A stretch of 41,557 nucleotides of DNA from contig CAMWMR010000021.1 in the NCBI GenBank assembly GCA_947175425.1, forward strand, positions 1 to 41,557, given 5' to 3'. Shown one piece after another: positions 32,863 to 41,488 of the stretch; position 1 is the first letter of the stretch, and every line of letters starts with the position of its first letter. This stretch comes from an uncultured Porphyromonadaceae bacterium (GTDB lineage Bacteria; Bacteroidota; Bacteroidia; Bacteroidales; Muribaculaceae). A model generated the notes under the pieces. The model worked only from the letters and a program-made list of their open reading frames with translations. It had not been told where the DNA came from and did not search any database. The position numbers were made by a program, and so were the translations under genes.

Positions 32863-33708
32863 ATGAGCAAAAAATCTCTTTGGATGTGCATTATGTCGGT
32901 AATACTTATTGCCTACATATGCTTTGCTCTGCCCTTGGCGGCAAAAATGGCAAAGGCCGACAACATCCGGGGCATCGAAGTACATCTGTCCGACCCGCAG
33001 TCGCGATTCGTCAATGTCCGCGACGTTATAGCCGAAACCGGAATAGACCCCGACACCGTTTCGCGATGCCTGCGAAGCACCTTCAACCTGCAGGCGCTCG
33101 AGAACAAGCTCCTTGCTTCCGACAATCTGCAGGATGCCAACGTAACACTCCGCGCCAACGGGAAACTGCACATCGATGTAACACCCATGGTGCCCGTCGC
33201 ACGTGTGTTCGACCCCGCCGAGCCGTCCTACTACATCAACGCCACCGGCAAACGCATTCGCGCACAGCTGCGCTATCACATCGACGTGCCCGTGGTTGTA
33301 GGGCGTTTCGACAGCATACATCCAGCCAAACGTCTGCTGCCGCTGCTCGATTATATAGCAAACAATCCCGAAGCCGGAGCAATGGTCGCTACAGTGACAC
33401 AGGAAAAGGACGGCAACATAATTTTTGTACCCACAATAGTGGGACACGTCATAAACTTCGGCGACACCTCCATGGTTGAGGACAAGTTCCGCCGTCTCAC
33501 TTCATTTTACCGTCACATTGCCCCCACAAACGGCTGGGAAACCTACGATACCATAGCCGTAAAATGGCGCGGGCAGGTTGTGGCCACTCGCCGCAACAAG
33601 GCCATTGCCCCCGTTACCCTCCCCACCGAGGAGGAACAGACGGGCTGCCTCGACATCGACAATAACGAACCTCACCCCGATGACACATCGGAAAACACCC
33701 GAGCATAA
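32863..33708 (+). CDS. ftsQ: Cell division protein FtsQ
   Basis: FtsQ is a bitopic divisome scaffold. The 281-aa product has a short basic N-terminus, a membrane helix (about 6-27) and a POTRA-like domain from about 38 (IRGIEVHLSDPQSRFVNVRD), then a beta domain to about 245 and an acidic, probably flexible tail. It is moderately diverged. The identification also uses its place between murC and ftsA. It ends 27 bp before ftsA. Confidence 0.88.
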   Translation: MSKKSLWMCIMSVILIAYICFALPLAAKMAKADNIRGIEVHLSDPQSRFVNVRDVIAETGIDPDTVSRCLRSTFNLQALENKLLASDNLQDANVTLRANGKLHIDVTPMVPVARVFDPAEPSYYINATGKRIRAQLRYHIDVPVVVGRFDSIHPAKRLLPLLDYIANNPEAGAMVATVTQEKDGNIIFVPTIVGHVINFGDTSMVEDKFRRLTSFYRHIAPTNGWETYDTIAVKWRGQVVATRRNKAIAPVTLPTEEEQTGCLDIDNNEPHPDDTSENTRA

Positions 33709-33735
33709 ACTCTCCTATTATAATACATCCCCCCA

Positions 33736-35358
33736 ATGGAAGCCAGAACAATAGTCGCAATAGAAATAGCCTCTTCCAAAATCAAAGGAGCCGCCGCAAC
33801 CGTAGGTCACAACGGCCACGTAGAGGTGCTCGCAATGGAAGAAATTCCCGCCGTAGGCAATGTACGATACGGCAGGGTACAGAACATTCGCGAAGTATCG
33901 GCGGCAGTTAACGAGATTATACGACGTCTCGAGGCCGCTCCCACTGTTGCACCACGCAAAGTTTGCCGAATGGCAATTGCATTAGGAGGCCGCTCGCTTG
34001 CCGGAGCGCCTGCTACGGCATCCCTCAAATTCCCCTCCGAATGCGAAATTACCGATGCGCAGGTACAACGCCTGGTATTCGAGGCTATGCGCGATTTCAT
34101 GGGCGACAAAAATATCGAGGCTACTGTCCCTCGTATTTTCTACGTTAACAAATCGGCTTTCCGGCAGCCCGTGGGGACTTTCGGCGAATCTCTGCGCGGC
34201 GAATTCACAATGATTTCATGCGGCAAAGAAACCCGCCAGAATCTGGAACGTCTTAAATTCGACACCGTCGAACACGAAAACGTTCTCTATATCATACGCC
34301 CCCTCGCACTTGCCGAGCTCGCGCTCACCGCCGACGAAAAAGAACTCGGCACTGCCTTGGTCGACATTGGCGCCGAAACAACTACCGTAGCAGTATACGA
34401 AAACGGCACTCTGGCATTCCTTTGCACAATACCCATGGGCTCGCGCTTGATTTCCACCGACATAACCGCCGGACTCGGAGTTACCGAAGACACCGCCGAG
34501 AACATGAAAGTGGCACTCTCATCACGCCCCGACGATGTCGACAAGGAAGTTGCCGAATACGCCCATGCCCGTGCCGGCGAAATCATGGCAAACGTCCTCG
34601 CTCAGCTTGAACATGCCGGTTTCGCACCCTCGCAACTAAACAAAATGGTGCTTGCCGGAGGTGGCGCCAAACTTGCCGATTTCGAAGCCGCAGTCAAAGC
34701 TCAGTGCAAGCTCCCGGTACGAATGGCCGAAATGCCATCCGACATCTCTTTCCGCGTGGCAGGAAAAAACAACTTCCTCAACATCGACATTATAGCCCTG
34801 CTCGCAGCCGCTGCCCGGCGTTCGTCCGAGAACTTCCTCGCAACTCCCGCGCCCGAGCATCCCGTGCAGGAAATAATTCCCTCGATACAAGACATTGAGG
34901 ACGATCGCGAAATTCCCGAACCCGCTTACGAAGAACCCGAAGAGGACGACGAAGAGGACGAAATTGAATACGCCAACCGCGACAACACAATTTACACCGG
35001 CGGAGCAAACGCAGCACACCGCGAAGCAGGACGCCGTGTACGTGAACTCGACAACGACGACGAGCTGTTCAGCGACGACGAAGAGGAAGAGGACGATATG
35101 CCTCAGCCTCGTAAATCAAAAGGTTTCGGATTCTTCAGCTTCCGCAAACGCCGCGAGGAACCCAAGCACGTCCGCAACAATTACGAGGACGACGAATATA
35201 TTGCCGATGACGAAATAGACGAATACGAAGAACCGGAAGAACCCGTAAAACCTCGCAAGCAAGTCGACCCGAACGCGGCAAAACGAACTATAAGTGCTAT
35301 TCAGGAAGGTCTCCTAAAACTCTTCACCCCCGATGAAGAGGACGACCAGGATGAATAA
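33736..35358 (+). CDS. ftsA: Cell division protein FtsA with a long acidic linker
   Basis: FtsA is an actin-fold protein that tethers FtsZ to the membrane. The 540 residues exceed the 420 or so of E. coli FtsA. The actin-like core spans about 1-365 and includes the GTALVDIGAETTTVAVYENG segment (205-224) and the GGGAKL motif near 308. Then comes an Asp/Glu-rich, low-complexity stretch (about 385-510) interrupted by a basic/aromatic patch (GFGFFSFRKRR, 463-473). The C-terminus (513-531, AAKRTISAIQEGLLKLFTP) looks like the amphipathic membrane-targeting helix. The start is unambiguous, and ftsZ begins 38 bp downstream. Confidence 0.93.
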   Translation: MEARTIVAIEIASSKIKGAAATVGHNGHVEVLAMEEIPAVGNVRYGRVQNIREVSAAVNEIIRRLEAAPTVAPRKVCRMAIALGGRSLAGAPATASLKFPSECEITDAQVQRLVFEAMRDFMGDKNIEATVPRIFYVNKSAFRQPVGTFGESLRGEFTMISCGKETRQNLERLKFDTVEHENVLYIIRPLALAELALTADEKELGTALVDIGAETTTVAVYENGTLAFLCTIPMGSRLISTDITAGLGVTEDTAENMKVALSSRPDDVDKEVAEYAHARAGEIMANVLAQLEHAGFAPSQLNKMVLAGGGAKLADFEAAVKAQCKLPVRMAEMPSDISFRVAGKNNFLNIDIIALLAAAARRSSENFLATPAPEHPVQEIIPSIQDIEDDREIPEPAYEEPEEDDEEDEIEYANRDNTIYTGGANAAHREAGRRVRELDNDDELFSDDEEEEDDMPQPRKSKGFGFFSFRKRREEPKHVRNNYEDDEYIADDEIDEYEEPEEPVKPRKQVDPNAAKRTISAIQEGLLKLFTPDEEDDQDE

Positions 35359-35396
35359 ATTTACGTATAACAACTCTCTCCATCAATATATCCGCT

Positions 35397-36758
35397 ATGG
35401 AAGATCCCGAAGATTCAAATCTCATTGAAAAATATACAAGTCCCGCTCATCAGTCCGACAACCCCGTAACCCCCACAATTCTTGCTCTCGGTGTCGGAGG
35501 TGGCGGCTGCAACGCCGTAGCCTACATGAGCAACCAAGGCGTGAAAGGCGTCGATTTCGTAGTCCTGAACACCGACCGGCAGGCACTCGTGCCAATGCCC
35601 GTGGCCACAAAAGTACTCCTCGGCCCCAAAATCTGCGGAGGATACGGAGCCGGAGGAAAGCCTGAAGTTGGACGTGCCGCCGCCGAGGAAAGCGTCCCCG
35701 AAATTGAGGCCCTTCTCACTCCCGATGTCAAAATGGTGTTCGTTACTGCCGGCATGGGCGGTGGTACCGGAACCGGAGCTGCTCCCATTGTGGCAAGCGT
35801 TGCAAAAAAACGCGGCATTCTCACAGTGGGTATTGTCACTCTGCCTTTCTTCTTCGAAGGTCTCAACAAAATACGCAGCGCTATTTCCGGTGCTTTCGAG
35901 CTGCAGAAGAATGTGGATGCAATGCTCATTATCAACAACGACCGCCTCGCCACTATATATCCCGATATGGCTTGGGACGAGGCCTTCTCCAAAGCCGACG
36001 ACATCCTCACAACAGCCGCTCGCACAATTTCCGACATGGTTACCACGCTCGCTAACATAAACATAGATATGCGAGATGTCGACACCTGTCTGCGCGAAGG
36101 CCGCACTGCTCTCATATCCGTAGGATACGGCGAGGGCGAAAACCGAATGAGCGACGCTATTCACAACGCCCTGTGCTCCCCGCTGCTGTGCAACACCGAT
36201 ATAATGTCGGCAAAAGAACTCCTCTTCGCTTTCTACTACTCACACGACCTCAGCCCCAACCTCAAGGTTTCCGAGGCCGCTATGGCAAACAACCTCGTGA
36301 GCGAAATTAACAAGCACGTACACATTAAATTCGGCTGGGGATTCGACGATTCTCTGGGCAACAAAATTAAATTCTCGCTCCTCGCATCGGGATTCGATGT
36401 CAGTGTAGATACCGGAGGAACGCATATCGACATTATCGAAGGAAGCCGCGACGAGGAACCCAAAAACGATACGCCCGACGACCTCTCCACCATTGCCTCG
36501 GCATACGGACAGGACAAAGTCGATGACATGCTCCGCCGCCAGGAAACTCAAAACTACTACATCCTCTCGGCCGACCAGCTCGACAGCGACGAAGCCATTG
36601 CCATGGTAGAGGCTACACCGGCCTACAAACGCGACAAGCGCAAAGCTGCTCTCGGACGCAACAGCATCAACCGCGAGCACAATGCCGCACCGGTAAACAA
36701 CAATAACAATACCCAACAAGGCAGCAGTGCCATAGGATTCTCTCTCGATGACCGATAA
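35397..36758 (+). CDS. ftsZ: Cell division protein FtsZ
   Basis: FtsZ is the tubulin-like GTPase that forms the Z-ring. The 453-aa protein has the GVGGGGCNAV segment (32-41), the tubulin signature GGGTGTGA (121-128) and the NINIDMRDVDT segment carrying the T7-loop acidic residue. The GTPase domain ends near residue 345. A variable Asn/Asp-rich linker and a short C-terminal peptide (GFSLDDR) follow; the latter takes the place of the partner-binding tail but differs from the E. coli form. The stop codon overlaps the sirtuin start by 11 bp. Confidence 0.96.
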   Translation: MEDPEDSNLIEKYTSPAHQSDNPVTPTILALGVGGGGCNAVAYMSNQGVKGVDFVVLNTDRQALVPMPVATKVLLGPKICGGYGAGGKPEVGRAAAEESVPEIEALLTPDVKMVFVTAGMGGGTGTGAAPIVASVAKKRGILTVGIVTLPFFFEGLNKIRSAISGAFELQKNVDAMLIINNDRLATIYPDMAWDEAFSKADDILTTAARTISDMVTTLANINIDMRDVDTCLREGRTALISVGYGEGENRMSDAIHNALCSPLLCNTDIMSAKELLFAFYYSHDLSPNLKVSEAAMANNLVSEINKHVHIKFGWGFDDSLGNKIKFSLLASGFDVSVDTGGTHIDIIEGSRDEEPKNDTPDDLSTIASAYGQDKVDDMLRRQETQNYYILSADQLDSDEAIAMVEATPAYKRDKRKAALGRNSINREHNAAPVNNNNNTQQGSSAIGFSLDDR

Positions 36759-37452
36759 ACCACGCATAGTAGTATCCACCGGTGCGGGAATAAGCGCCGA
36801 AAGCGGAATAAAAACCTTCCGCGATGCCGACGGCCTGTGGGAAAACTATCCCGTCATGGACGTTGCCAGCGCCGACGGTTTCGCCCGCAATCCCGCATTG
36901 GTGCATCAGTTCTATAACGAGCGGCGTGCGGCTCTTGGAAAAGCAATGCCAAACAAGGCTCATTTGCTCCTCAAAGAGTTGGAAGACCGATTCGACGTTT
37001 TCGTTATAACACAAAACGTCGACGACCTCCACGAACGCGCCGGAAGCAGCAACATCCTCCACCTGCACGGAGAACTTACAAAAGTTCGCGCGCTCGACGA
37101 CGACTCCCTGACTTTCAAGCTCGGATACAACGAAGCCACCACGCCCGAAACCGTAATCGACGGCCACCGCGTGCGTCCCCACATAGTTTTCTTCCAGGAA
37201 GCCGTTCCAATGTTCGAGCCTGCTGTTGAGCTCGCCGCAACTGCCGACATATTTGTCATCATTGGCACGTCCTTGGTAGTATATCCCGCCGCCGCATTGC
37301 TTAACTATGTAAAAGCCGGAACACCGATATATTACATCGACCCCGCACCCTCGCGAGTTCCGGCAGGTGTTACCGTTATTCGCAAACCGGCTACCGAAGG
37401 CATGGAAGAACTCGCCCGACTGCTGCTCGAAAAATATCCGGAAAAAGACTGA
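36748..37452 (+). CDS. cobB: Sir2-family NAD-dependent protein deacylase lacking zinc cysteines
   Basis: A 234-aa sirtuin, which removes acyl groups from lysines using NAD. Visible are TGAGISAESGI (11-21), TFRD (23-26), TQNVDDLHERAG (88-99) and the catalytic His107 in HLHG. Tyr56-Asn-Glu-Arg59 matches the YxxR pair of class III sirtuins (SIRT5, E. coli CobB), which favours succinyl or malonyl substrates. The four zinc cysteines are absent, and there is no cysteine in the whole protein. I recall such zinc-less forms in other Bacteroidetes. The start lies within ftsZ (11-bp overlap), implying translational coupling. What it deacylates is unknown. Confidence 0.88.
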   Translation: MTDKPRIVVSTGAGISAESGIKTFRDADGLWENYPVMDVASADGFARNPALVHQFYNERRAALGKAMPNKAHLLLKELEDRFDVFVITQNVDDLHERAGSSNILHLHGELTKVRALDDDSLTFKLGYNEATTPETVIDGHRVRPHIVFFQEAVPMFEPAVELAATADIFVIIGTSLVVYPAAALLNYVKAGTPIYYIDPAPSRVPAGVTVIRKPATEGMEELARLLLEKYPEKD

Positions 37453-37461
37453 TTCATCACG

Positions 37462-38121
37462 ATGAGCGAAAACGAACTTGTCCGAAAAGCTGCCTCCAAC
37501 GACATGGAGGCTATATATACCCTCATTCACAACAACTACCGCGAATATCTTTTCACGGTATCGCGTCGCTATTATCCGGCTGTAACCGACAGCGACCGCG
37601 AGGAGCTCCTTTCGGCATTCTTCGATTTCATTATCACACCCACCGCAACCGGAAAATTCCGCCTCCGCAGCATTTCGGGCGAAAAAACGCCCGGCGGATA
37701 CATTGGCCGTGCTTTCGCCAACTTCCTCAGCGACCGCCTTGCTATGGAAGGACGAATCCCTACCGACCGCACCGAGGACAAAAACCTGGAAAACAAGGAT
37801 GCGGCAACACGTTTCGCACCCGCCGGAAGCAATTCAGCCGACAACGACGATTTTCCCGAGGCTGCAGTAGCCGATATTAAGATTCGCGCCCTTTTGGATG
37901 CCTTCGAATCTATGGAAAAATTCACCTCCATGGATCGCTACGTGCTGCTTACTTTTCTCATCGGCGAACGTTTCCGGGGATTGGGACGCCCCCTCAAGCT
38001 CCGCCTCGCTCTCGAAAAACAACTCGGCCAAAACGCTTCCACTATATATAACCGCTACTCCGACAACAAACGGAAGCTTAGCGATATAGCCCGCAAAATA
38101 ATGCTTGAATCTTTAAACTGA
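37462..38121 (+). CDS. Divergent sigma-70-family-like (ECF-type) protein
   Basis: A 219-aa protein with the layout of a small sigma factor. Residues 5-75 resemble region 2 (LVRKAASNDMEAIYTLIHNN, then a DREELLSAFFDFII helix). Residues 150-215 resemble region 4, with a helix-turn-helix-like RLALEKQLGQNASTIYNRYS stretch and the basic NKRKLSDIARKIM that follows. The middle (about 100-140) is polar and probably disordered. The similarity is weak and I cannot exclude another DNA-binding fold. No anti-sigma gene is adjacent, unlike many ECF systems. It follows the sirtuin by 9 bp and precedes an SGNH hydrolase. Confidence 0.6.
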   Translation: MSENELVRKAASNDMEAIYTLIHNNYREYLFTVSRRYYPAVTDSDREELLSAFFDFIITPTATGKFRLRSISGEKTPGGYIGRAFANFLSDRLAMEGRIPTDRTEDKNLENKDAATRFAPAGSNSADNDDFPEAAVADIKIRALLDAFESMEKFTSMDRYVLLTFLIGERFRGLGRPLKLRLALEKQLGQNASTIYNRYSDNKRKLSDIARKIMLESLN

Positions 38122-38145
38122 CACAAATACACACTTTATCCAACT

Positions 38146-39261
38146 ATGAAAAAATTTATTCTCACGGCTCTTGCCGCTCTTTGCGCTGTGATCGCCTTTG
38201 CCGATGAACAGCCCGAACGCCCTTGGAAATATGTCGATGCTCAACAACTACGCATCATTAACAAAGGCTGGGAAAATACTCTCCGCCCCTACACCCGCAT
38301 TCCCGCATGGCTCGAAGACAGCGTGCGCGAAACCCTCTGGGAACGCTCGCAGTGCTCAACCGGCATTGGTGTGCGCTTTGCAACTAACTCCTCGCGCATC
38401 GGCGTTCGCTATACTCTCCTCTGGAACACACACATGATACACATGGCCGATACAGGCCTCAAAGGCACCGACCTCTACATCTGGGAGGGCGATTCCGTCT
38501 GGCGTCACGTAAACACCAACCGCCCCTACGTAAAGGACAAGGACTCCAAACTCGTTGAATCAACCTACGTTGAAAACCTCGACACCACCCGCATGACCGA
38601 GTACATGGTATACCTCCCGCTCTACGACGGTGTGAACGAACTGGAAATAAAGGTTGACGAAAACGCCGAAATCACCCCCGGCAACACATCTCTCATCGAC
38701 GCCGGCACCAAAATTGTCGCATACGGAACAAGTATTCTCCAGGGTGGTTGCGCAAGCCGAACCGGAATGGCAGCCACAAACATTATTTCCCGCGAGCTCA
38801 ACTGCGAGGTGGTGAATGTGGGAATTAGCGGCGAAGGCAAAATGGACCAATGCATGGCCCGCGCGCTCGCTCAGGTCAAGGACGCCGACATGTTCATCCT
38901 CGACCCCGTGCCTAATTGCACCGAAATGATGTGCGACACTCTCACCTACGACTTTGTAAAAATTATTCGCGATGCTCGTCCCGATGTCCCCATTGTAATG
39001 GTAGAAGGACCGATATACCCCTACGCTCGCTACAACTCTTACTTCGGCAAATATCTTCCCGCCAAGAACGCAGCTTTCCGACGCAATTACGAGAAGCTTA
39101 AAGCCGAAAACCCGAACAACCTCTACTATGTGGATTCGGTAGAGCTCGACGGTGTGGAGGACGACGGTACCGTGGACGGCATCCACTTAACCGACCTTGG
39201 GTTCAGGCATTATGCCGATAAGCTTGTGCCTGTGCTCAGGGATATTCTTCAAAAACAATAA
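38146..39261 (+). CDS. Secreted SGNH/GDSL-type esterase with an N-terminal GxDLY domain
   Basis: A 371-aa predicted periplasmic hydrolase. A signal peptide (1-19) is followed by a beta-rich domain with the GxDLY motif (GTDLY, 107-111) that names a Bacteroidetes-rich family. Then comes an SGNH domain: catalytic Ser196 in YGTSILQGG, oxyanion Gly in NVGISG (224-229), Asn257 in DPVPNC, and Asp344-His347 in DGIHLTD. Such enzymes usually deacetylate or de-esterify carbohydrates, including peptidoglycan or glycans. The substrate is not visible in the sequence. It is part of the gene run that continues after ftsZ, with 24 bp before it and 18 bp after. Confidence 0.88.
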   Translation: MKKFILTALAALCAVIAFADEQPERPWKYVDAQQLRIINKGWENTLRPYTRIPAWLEDSVRETLWERSQCSTGIGVRFATNSSRIGVRYTLLWNTHMIHMADTGLKGTDLYIWEGDSVWRHVNTNRPYVKDKDSKLVESTYVENLDTTRMTEYMVYLPLYDGVNELEIKVDENAEITPGNTSLIDAGTKIVAYGTSILQGGCASRTGMAATNIISRELNCEVVNVGISGEGKMDQCMARALAQVKDADMFILDPVPNCTEMMCDTLTYDFVKIIRDARPDVPIVMVEGPIYPYARYNSYFGKYLPAKNAAFRRNYEKLKAENPNNLYYVDSVELDGVEDDGTVDGIHLTDLGFRHYADKLVPVLRDILQKQ

Positions 39262-39279
39262 ATAAACTGTTATTGCATC

Positions 39280-39711
39280 ATGGCAAACTGGTTCGAATGT
39301 AAAGTACGATACGACAAACTGCAGGAAAACGGAGCCGTAAAAAAGGTAACCGAACCCTATCTCGTCGACGCTCTCAGCTTCACCGAAGCCGAAGCTCGAA
39401 TCACCGAGGAACAAACTCCATTCATTTCCGGAGAGTTCTCCGTATCGGCTGTTAAACGCACTAAAATCGCCGAAATCTTCTTCGACGCAGGCGACCGCTG
39501 GTATCTCGTTAAAGTAGGTTTCATTACTATCGACGAAAAAACCGCTGCCGAAAAACGCTCCGCCTCTCTCATCCTCGTTCAGGCTTCTAACTTCAAGGAA
39601 GCGCTCGAACACTTTGAAAAAGGCATGCAGGGCTCAGCAGCCGATTACGAAATTATATCCATTGCCGAAACCCCGCTCATGGACGTATACACCATGAAGG
39701 TTATGGAATAA
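39280..39711 (+). CDS. DUF4494 family protein
   Basis: A 143-aa cytoplasmic-looking protein, predicted mainly beta (WFECKVRYDK start, 3-12; FITIDEKTAAEKRSASLILV at about 81-100) with C-terminal helices. I recognise it as the Bacteroidetes DUF4494 family; its function is unknown. It has no signal peptide, membrane segment or catalytic motif that I can see. It lies 6 bp before the YggS gene, a pairing I recall from other Bacteroidales, which hints at a link to vitamin B6 handling. That link is an inference only. Confidence 0.78.
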   Translation: MANWFECKVRYDKLQENGAVKKVTEPYLVDALSFTEAEARITEEQTPFISGEFSVSAVKRTKIAEIFFDAGDRWYLVKVGFITIDEKTAAEKRSASLILVQASNFKEALEHFEKGMQGSAADYEIISIAETPLMDVYTMKVME

Positions 39712-39717
39712 TTTCCA

Positions 39718-40392
39718 ATGAACAGCATAGCAAAAGCTATAACGGAACTGCACTCCACGCTCCCCGAGGGCGTGGAGCTTGTAGCCGTTTCCAAATTCCA
39801 CCCCGTCGAATGCCTCAAACAAGCCTATAACGCCGGACAACGGGCTTTCGGCGAAAGCCGAGTGCAGGAACTGTGCTCAAAAATCACGCAAATGCCGGCC
39901 GATACCCGCTGGCACTTCATCGGACACTTGCAGACGAACAAAGTTAAGCAACTCCTCGCCGCAGGGCCTTTGGAACTTATCGAAAGCGTCGATTCGGAAC
40001 GTCTGCTCTCTTTAATCGACGCCGAAGCCTGTCGACTGGGAATTACAGTGAAAGTGCTTATGCAGGTGCATGTCGCCCGCGAAGATACTAAATTCGGATT
40101 CGGCCCCGACGAACTCCTCGCTTTCTTCAGGCAACAAAAATACACCGCCCTGAAAGCCACGCACATTTGCGGCATTATGGGCATGGCGTCAAACACCGAC
40201 GACACCGAAAGAATCCGCGCCGATTTCCACGCAATTGCCGCCCTCCGCAGGCAAATTATCGACATGTGCCCCGACCTACGGGGTTTCAACACCGTTTCAA
40301 TGGGAATGTCCGACGACTACCCCATTGCAATAGACGAAGGCGCTACTCTTGTACGCGTTGGAACGGCCATTTTTGGCGAAAGAAACTACTAA
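39718..40392 (+). CDS. yggS: YggS-family pyridoxal-phosphate-binding protein (PLPBP)
   Basis: This is a fold-type III PLP-binding protein without catalytic activity that keeps pyridoxal phosphate and amino-acid pools balanced. The 224-aa length is typical. Lys26 in LVAVSKFHP is the expected PLP lysine. The FGESRVQEL segment, the WHFIGHLQTNKVK segment and a C-terminal GFNTVSMGMSDDYPIAIDEGAT segment are family hallmarks. It begins 6 bp after DUF4494 and ends 2 bp before the glycosyltransferase. YggS homologues lie downstream of ftsZ in many Gram-positive bacteria, so its place here in the extended division array is notable. Confidence 0.95.
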   Translation: MNSIAKAITELHSTLPEGVELVAVSKFHPVECLKQAYNAGQRAFGESRVQELCSKITQMPADTRWHFIGHLQTNKVKQLLAAGPLELIESVDSERLLSLIDAEACRLGITVKVLMQVHVAREDTKFGFGPDELLAFFRQQKYTALKATHICGIMGMASNTDDTERIRADFHAIAALRRQIIDMCPDLRGFNTVSMGMSDDYPIAIDEGATLVRVGTAIFGERNY

Positions 40393-40394
40393 CC

Positions 40395-41453
40395 ATGCAG
40401 AAACAGCTACACGTTCTCCATTGCATTTTTTCACTCACAACAGGGGGAACAGAAACAATGTTGGTCGATATTATAAACCGACAGATTCAAACAGGCCTCA
40501 AGGTTAGTCTGCTCATTATAAACAACGACCTCGACCAAAACCTTCTGAACGCCATCGACTGCCGCACCCGCATAATCCGCTTCAACAGGCAGCCGGGAGC
40601 AAATCCCCTCCTCTTGCTCGCAAAACTCAACATCCTCATCGCCGCAAAGCGCCCGCATGTAATTCACATTCACAACAACAAACTGGGACGCCTTGTCCGC
40701 CTCCGGCGCAAGCGCCTCCTTTTCACCGCTCATCACATGGGAGCGCCCATGGAATATTGCGGCAAGCTTAACATAAGCGCCATTACCGACGCAGTCGCCG
40801 ACGATATCAAAGCTCGTGTGCCGCAGGCTCGCGTTACCGTCGTACACAACGGAATACGCACTGCCGACATCCTTCCGCGAACCGACTACAGCACCCCCCG
40901 ACTCTTCCGCATAATTCAGGTAGGACGCCTCGTATGCGCCGTTAAAGGACAGGACGTGCTTATACGCGCCGTAGCATCTCTCGTCCGAAAAGGACGCGAA
41001 GGAATTGAGCTGAGCTTCATTGGCGCGGGCGAAGACGAACAAATGCTCCGCCAACTCGCCGAAAAGGAAGGAATAGGAAACTTCGTAAAATTCCCCGGGC
41101 TCAAAAACCGCGAGTATATATATTCGCATCTTAAAAACTACCACGCCATGTGCCACCCCTCACGCTCCGAAGGTTTCGGACTTACTGTTGCCGAAGCCAT
41201 GGCCGCAGGATTGCCGCTGCTCGTTACCGAGGGCGACGGACCCTGGGAAGTGGCCGACCATGGCCGTCTATGCCGCTCCTTCCCCAAAGACAACGTCGAA
41301 GCTTGCGCCGAAGCCATCGAGAAGCTTATCGACAATTATCCCGAAAGCGAAGCCTGCGCACGTCAGGCCCGCCACTACGTCCGTCGTTTCGACATCGCCA
41401 ACACCGTCGACGCCTACACGGCATTATACAATTCCATCGCCGCACAAAAATAG
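40395..41453 (+). CDS. GT-B glycosyltransferase (family 4 type)
   Basis: A 352-aa transferase of the GT4 type, which moves a sugar from a nucleotide donor to a glycan or lipid-linked acceptor, retaining configuration. I start at ATG 40395 (MQKQLHVLHCIFSLTTGGTE), 2 bp after yggS. An in-frame ATG at 40167 lies inside yggS and is rejected. The N-terminal acceptor domain has the GGTETMLVDI segment, and the C-terminal donor domain has the FIGAGEDEQMLRQL segment. The E-x7-E-like motif lies in SRSEGFGLTVAEAMAAGLP. No membrane segment is evident. The acceptor is unknown; surface polysaccharide, lipopolysaccharide or exopolysaccharide are candidates. Confidence 0.9.
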   Translation: MQKQLHVLHCIFSLTTGGTETMLVDIINRQIQTGLKVSLLIINNDLDQNLLNAIDCRTRIIRFNRQPGANPLLLLAKLNILIAAKRPHVIHIHNNKLGRLVRLRRKRLLFTAHHMGAPMEYCGKLNISAITDAVADDIKARVPQARVTVVHNGIRTADILPRTDYSTPRLFRIIQVGRLVCAVKGQDVLIRAVASLVRKGREGIELSFIGAGEDEQMLRQLAEKEGIGNFVKFPGLKNREYIYSHLKNYHAMCHPSRSEGFGLTVAEAMAAGLPLLVTEGDGPWEVADHGRLCRSFPKDNVEACAEAIEKLIDNYPESEACARQARHYVRRFDIANTVDAYTALYNSIAAQK

Positions 41454-41488
41454 CCGCAAAGCCGCCTGAAAAACCACCCGGAACCCCG

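Noticed and set aside
40167-40394. Upstream start for the glycosyltransferase
   Set aside because: The added 76 residues are out-of-frame translation of yggS, rich in Arg and His; ATG 40395 starts a normal GT-B N-terminus.
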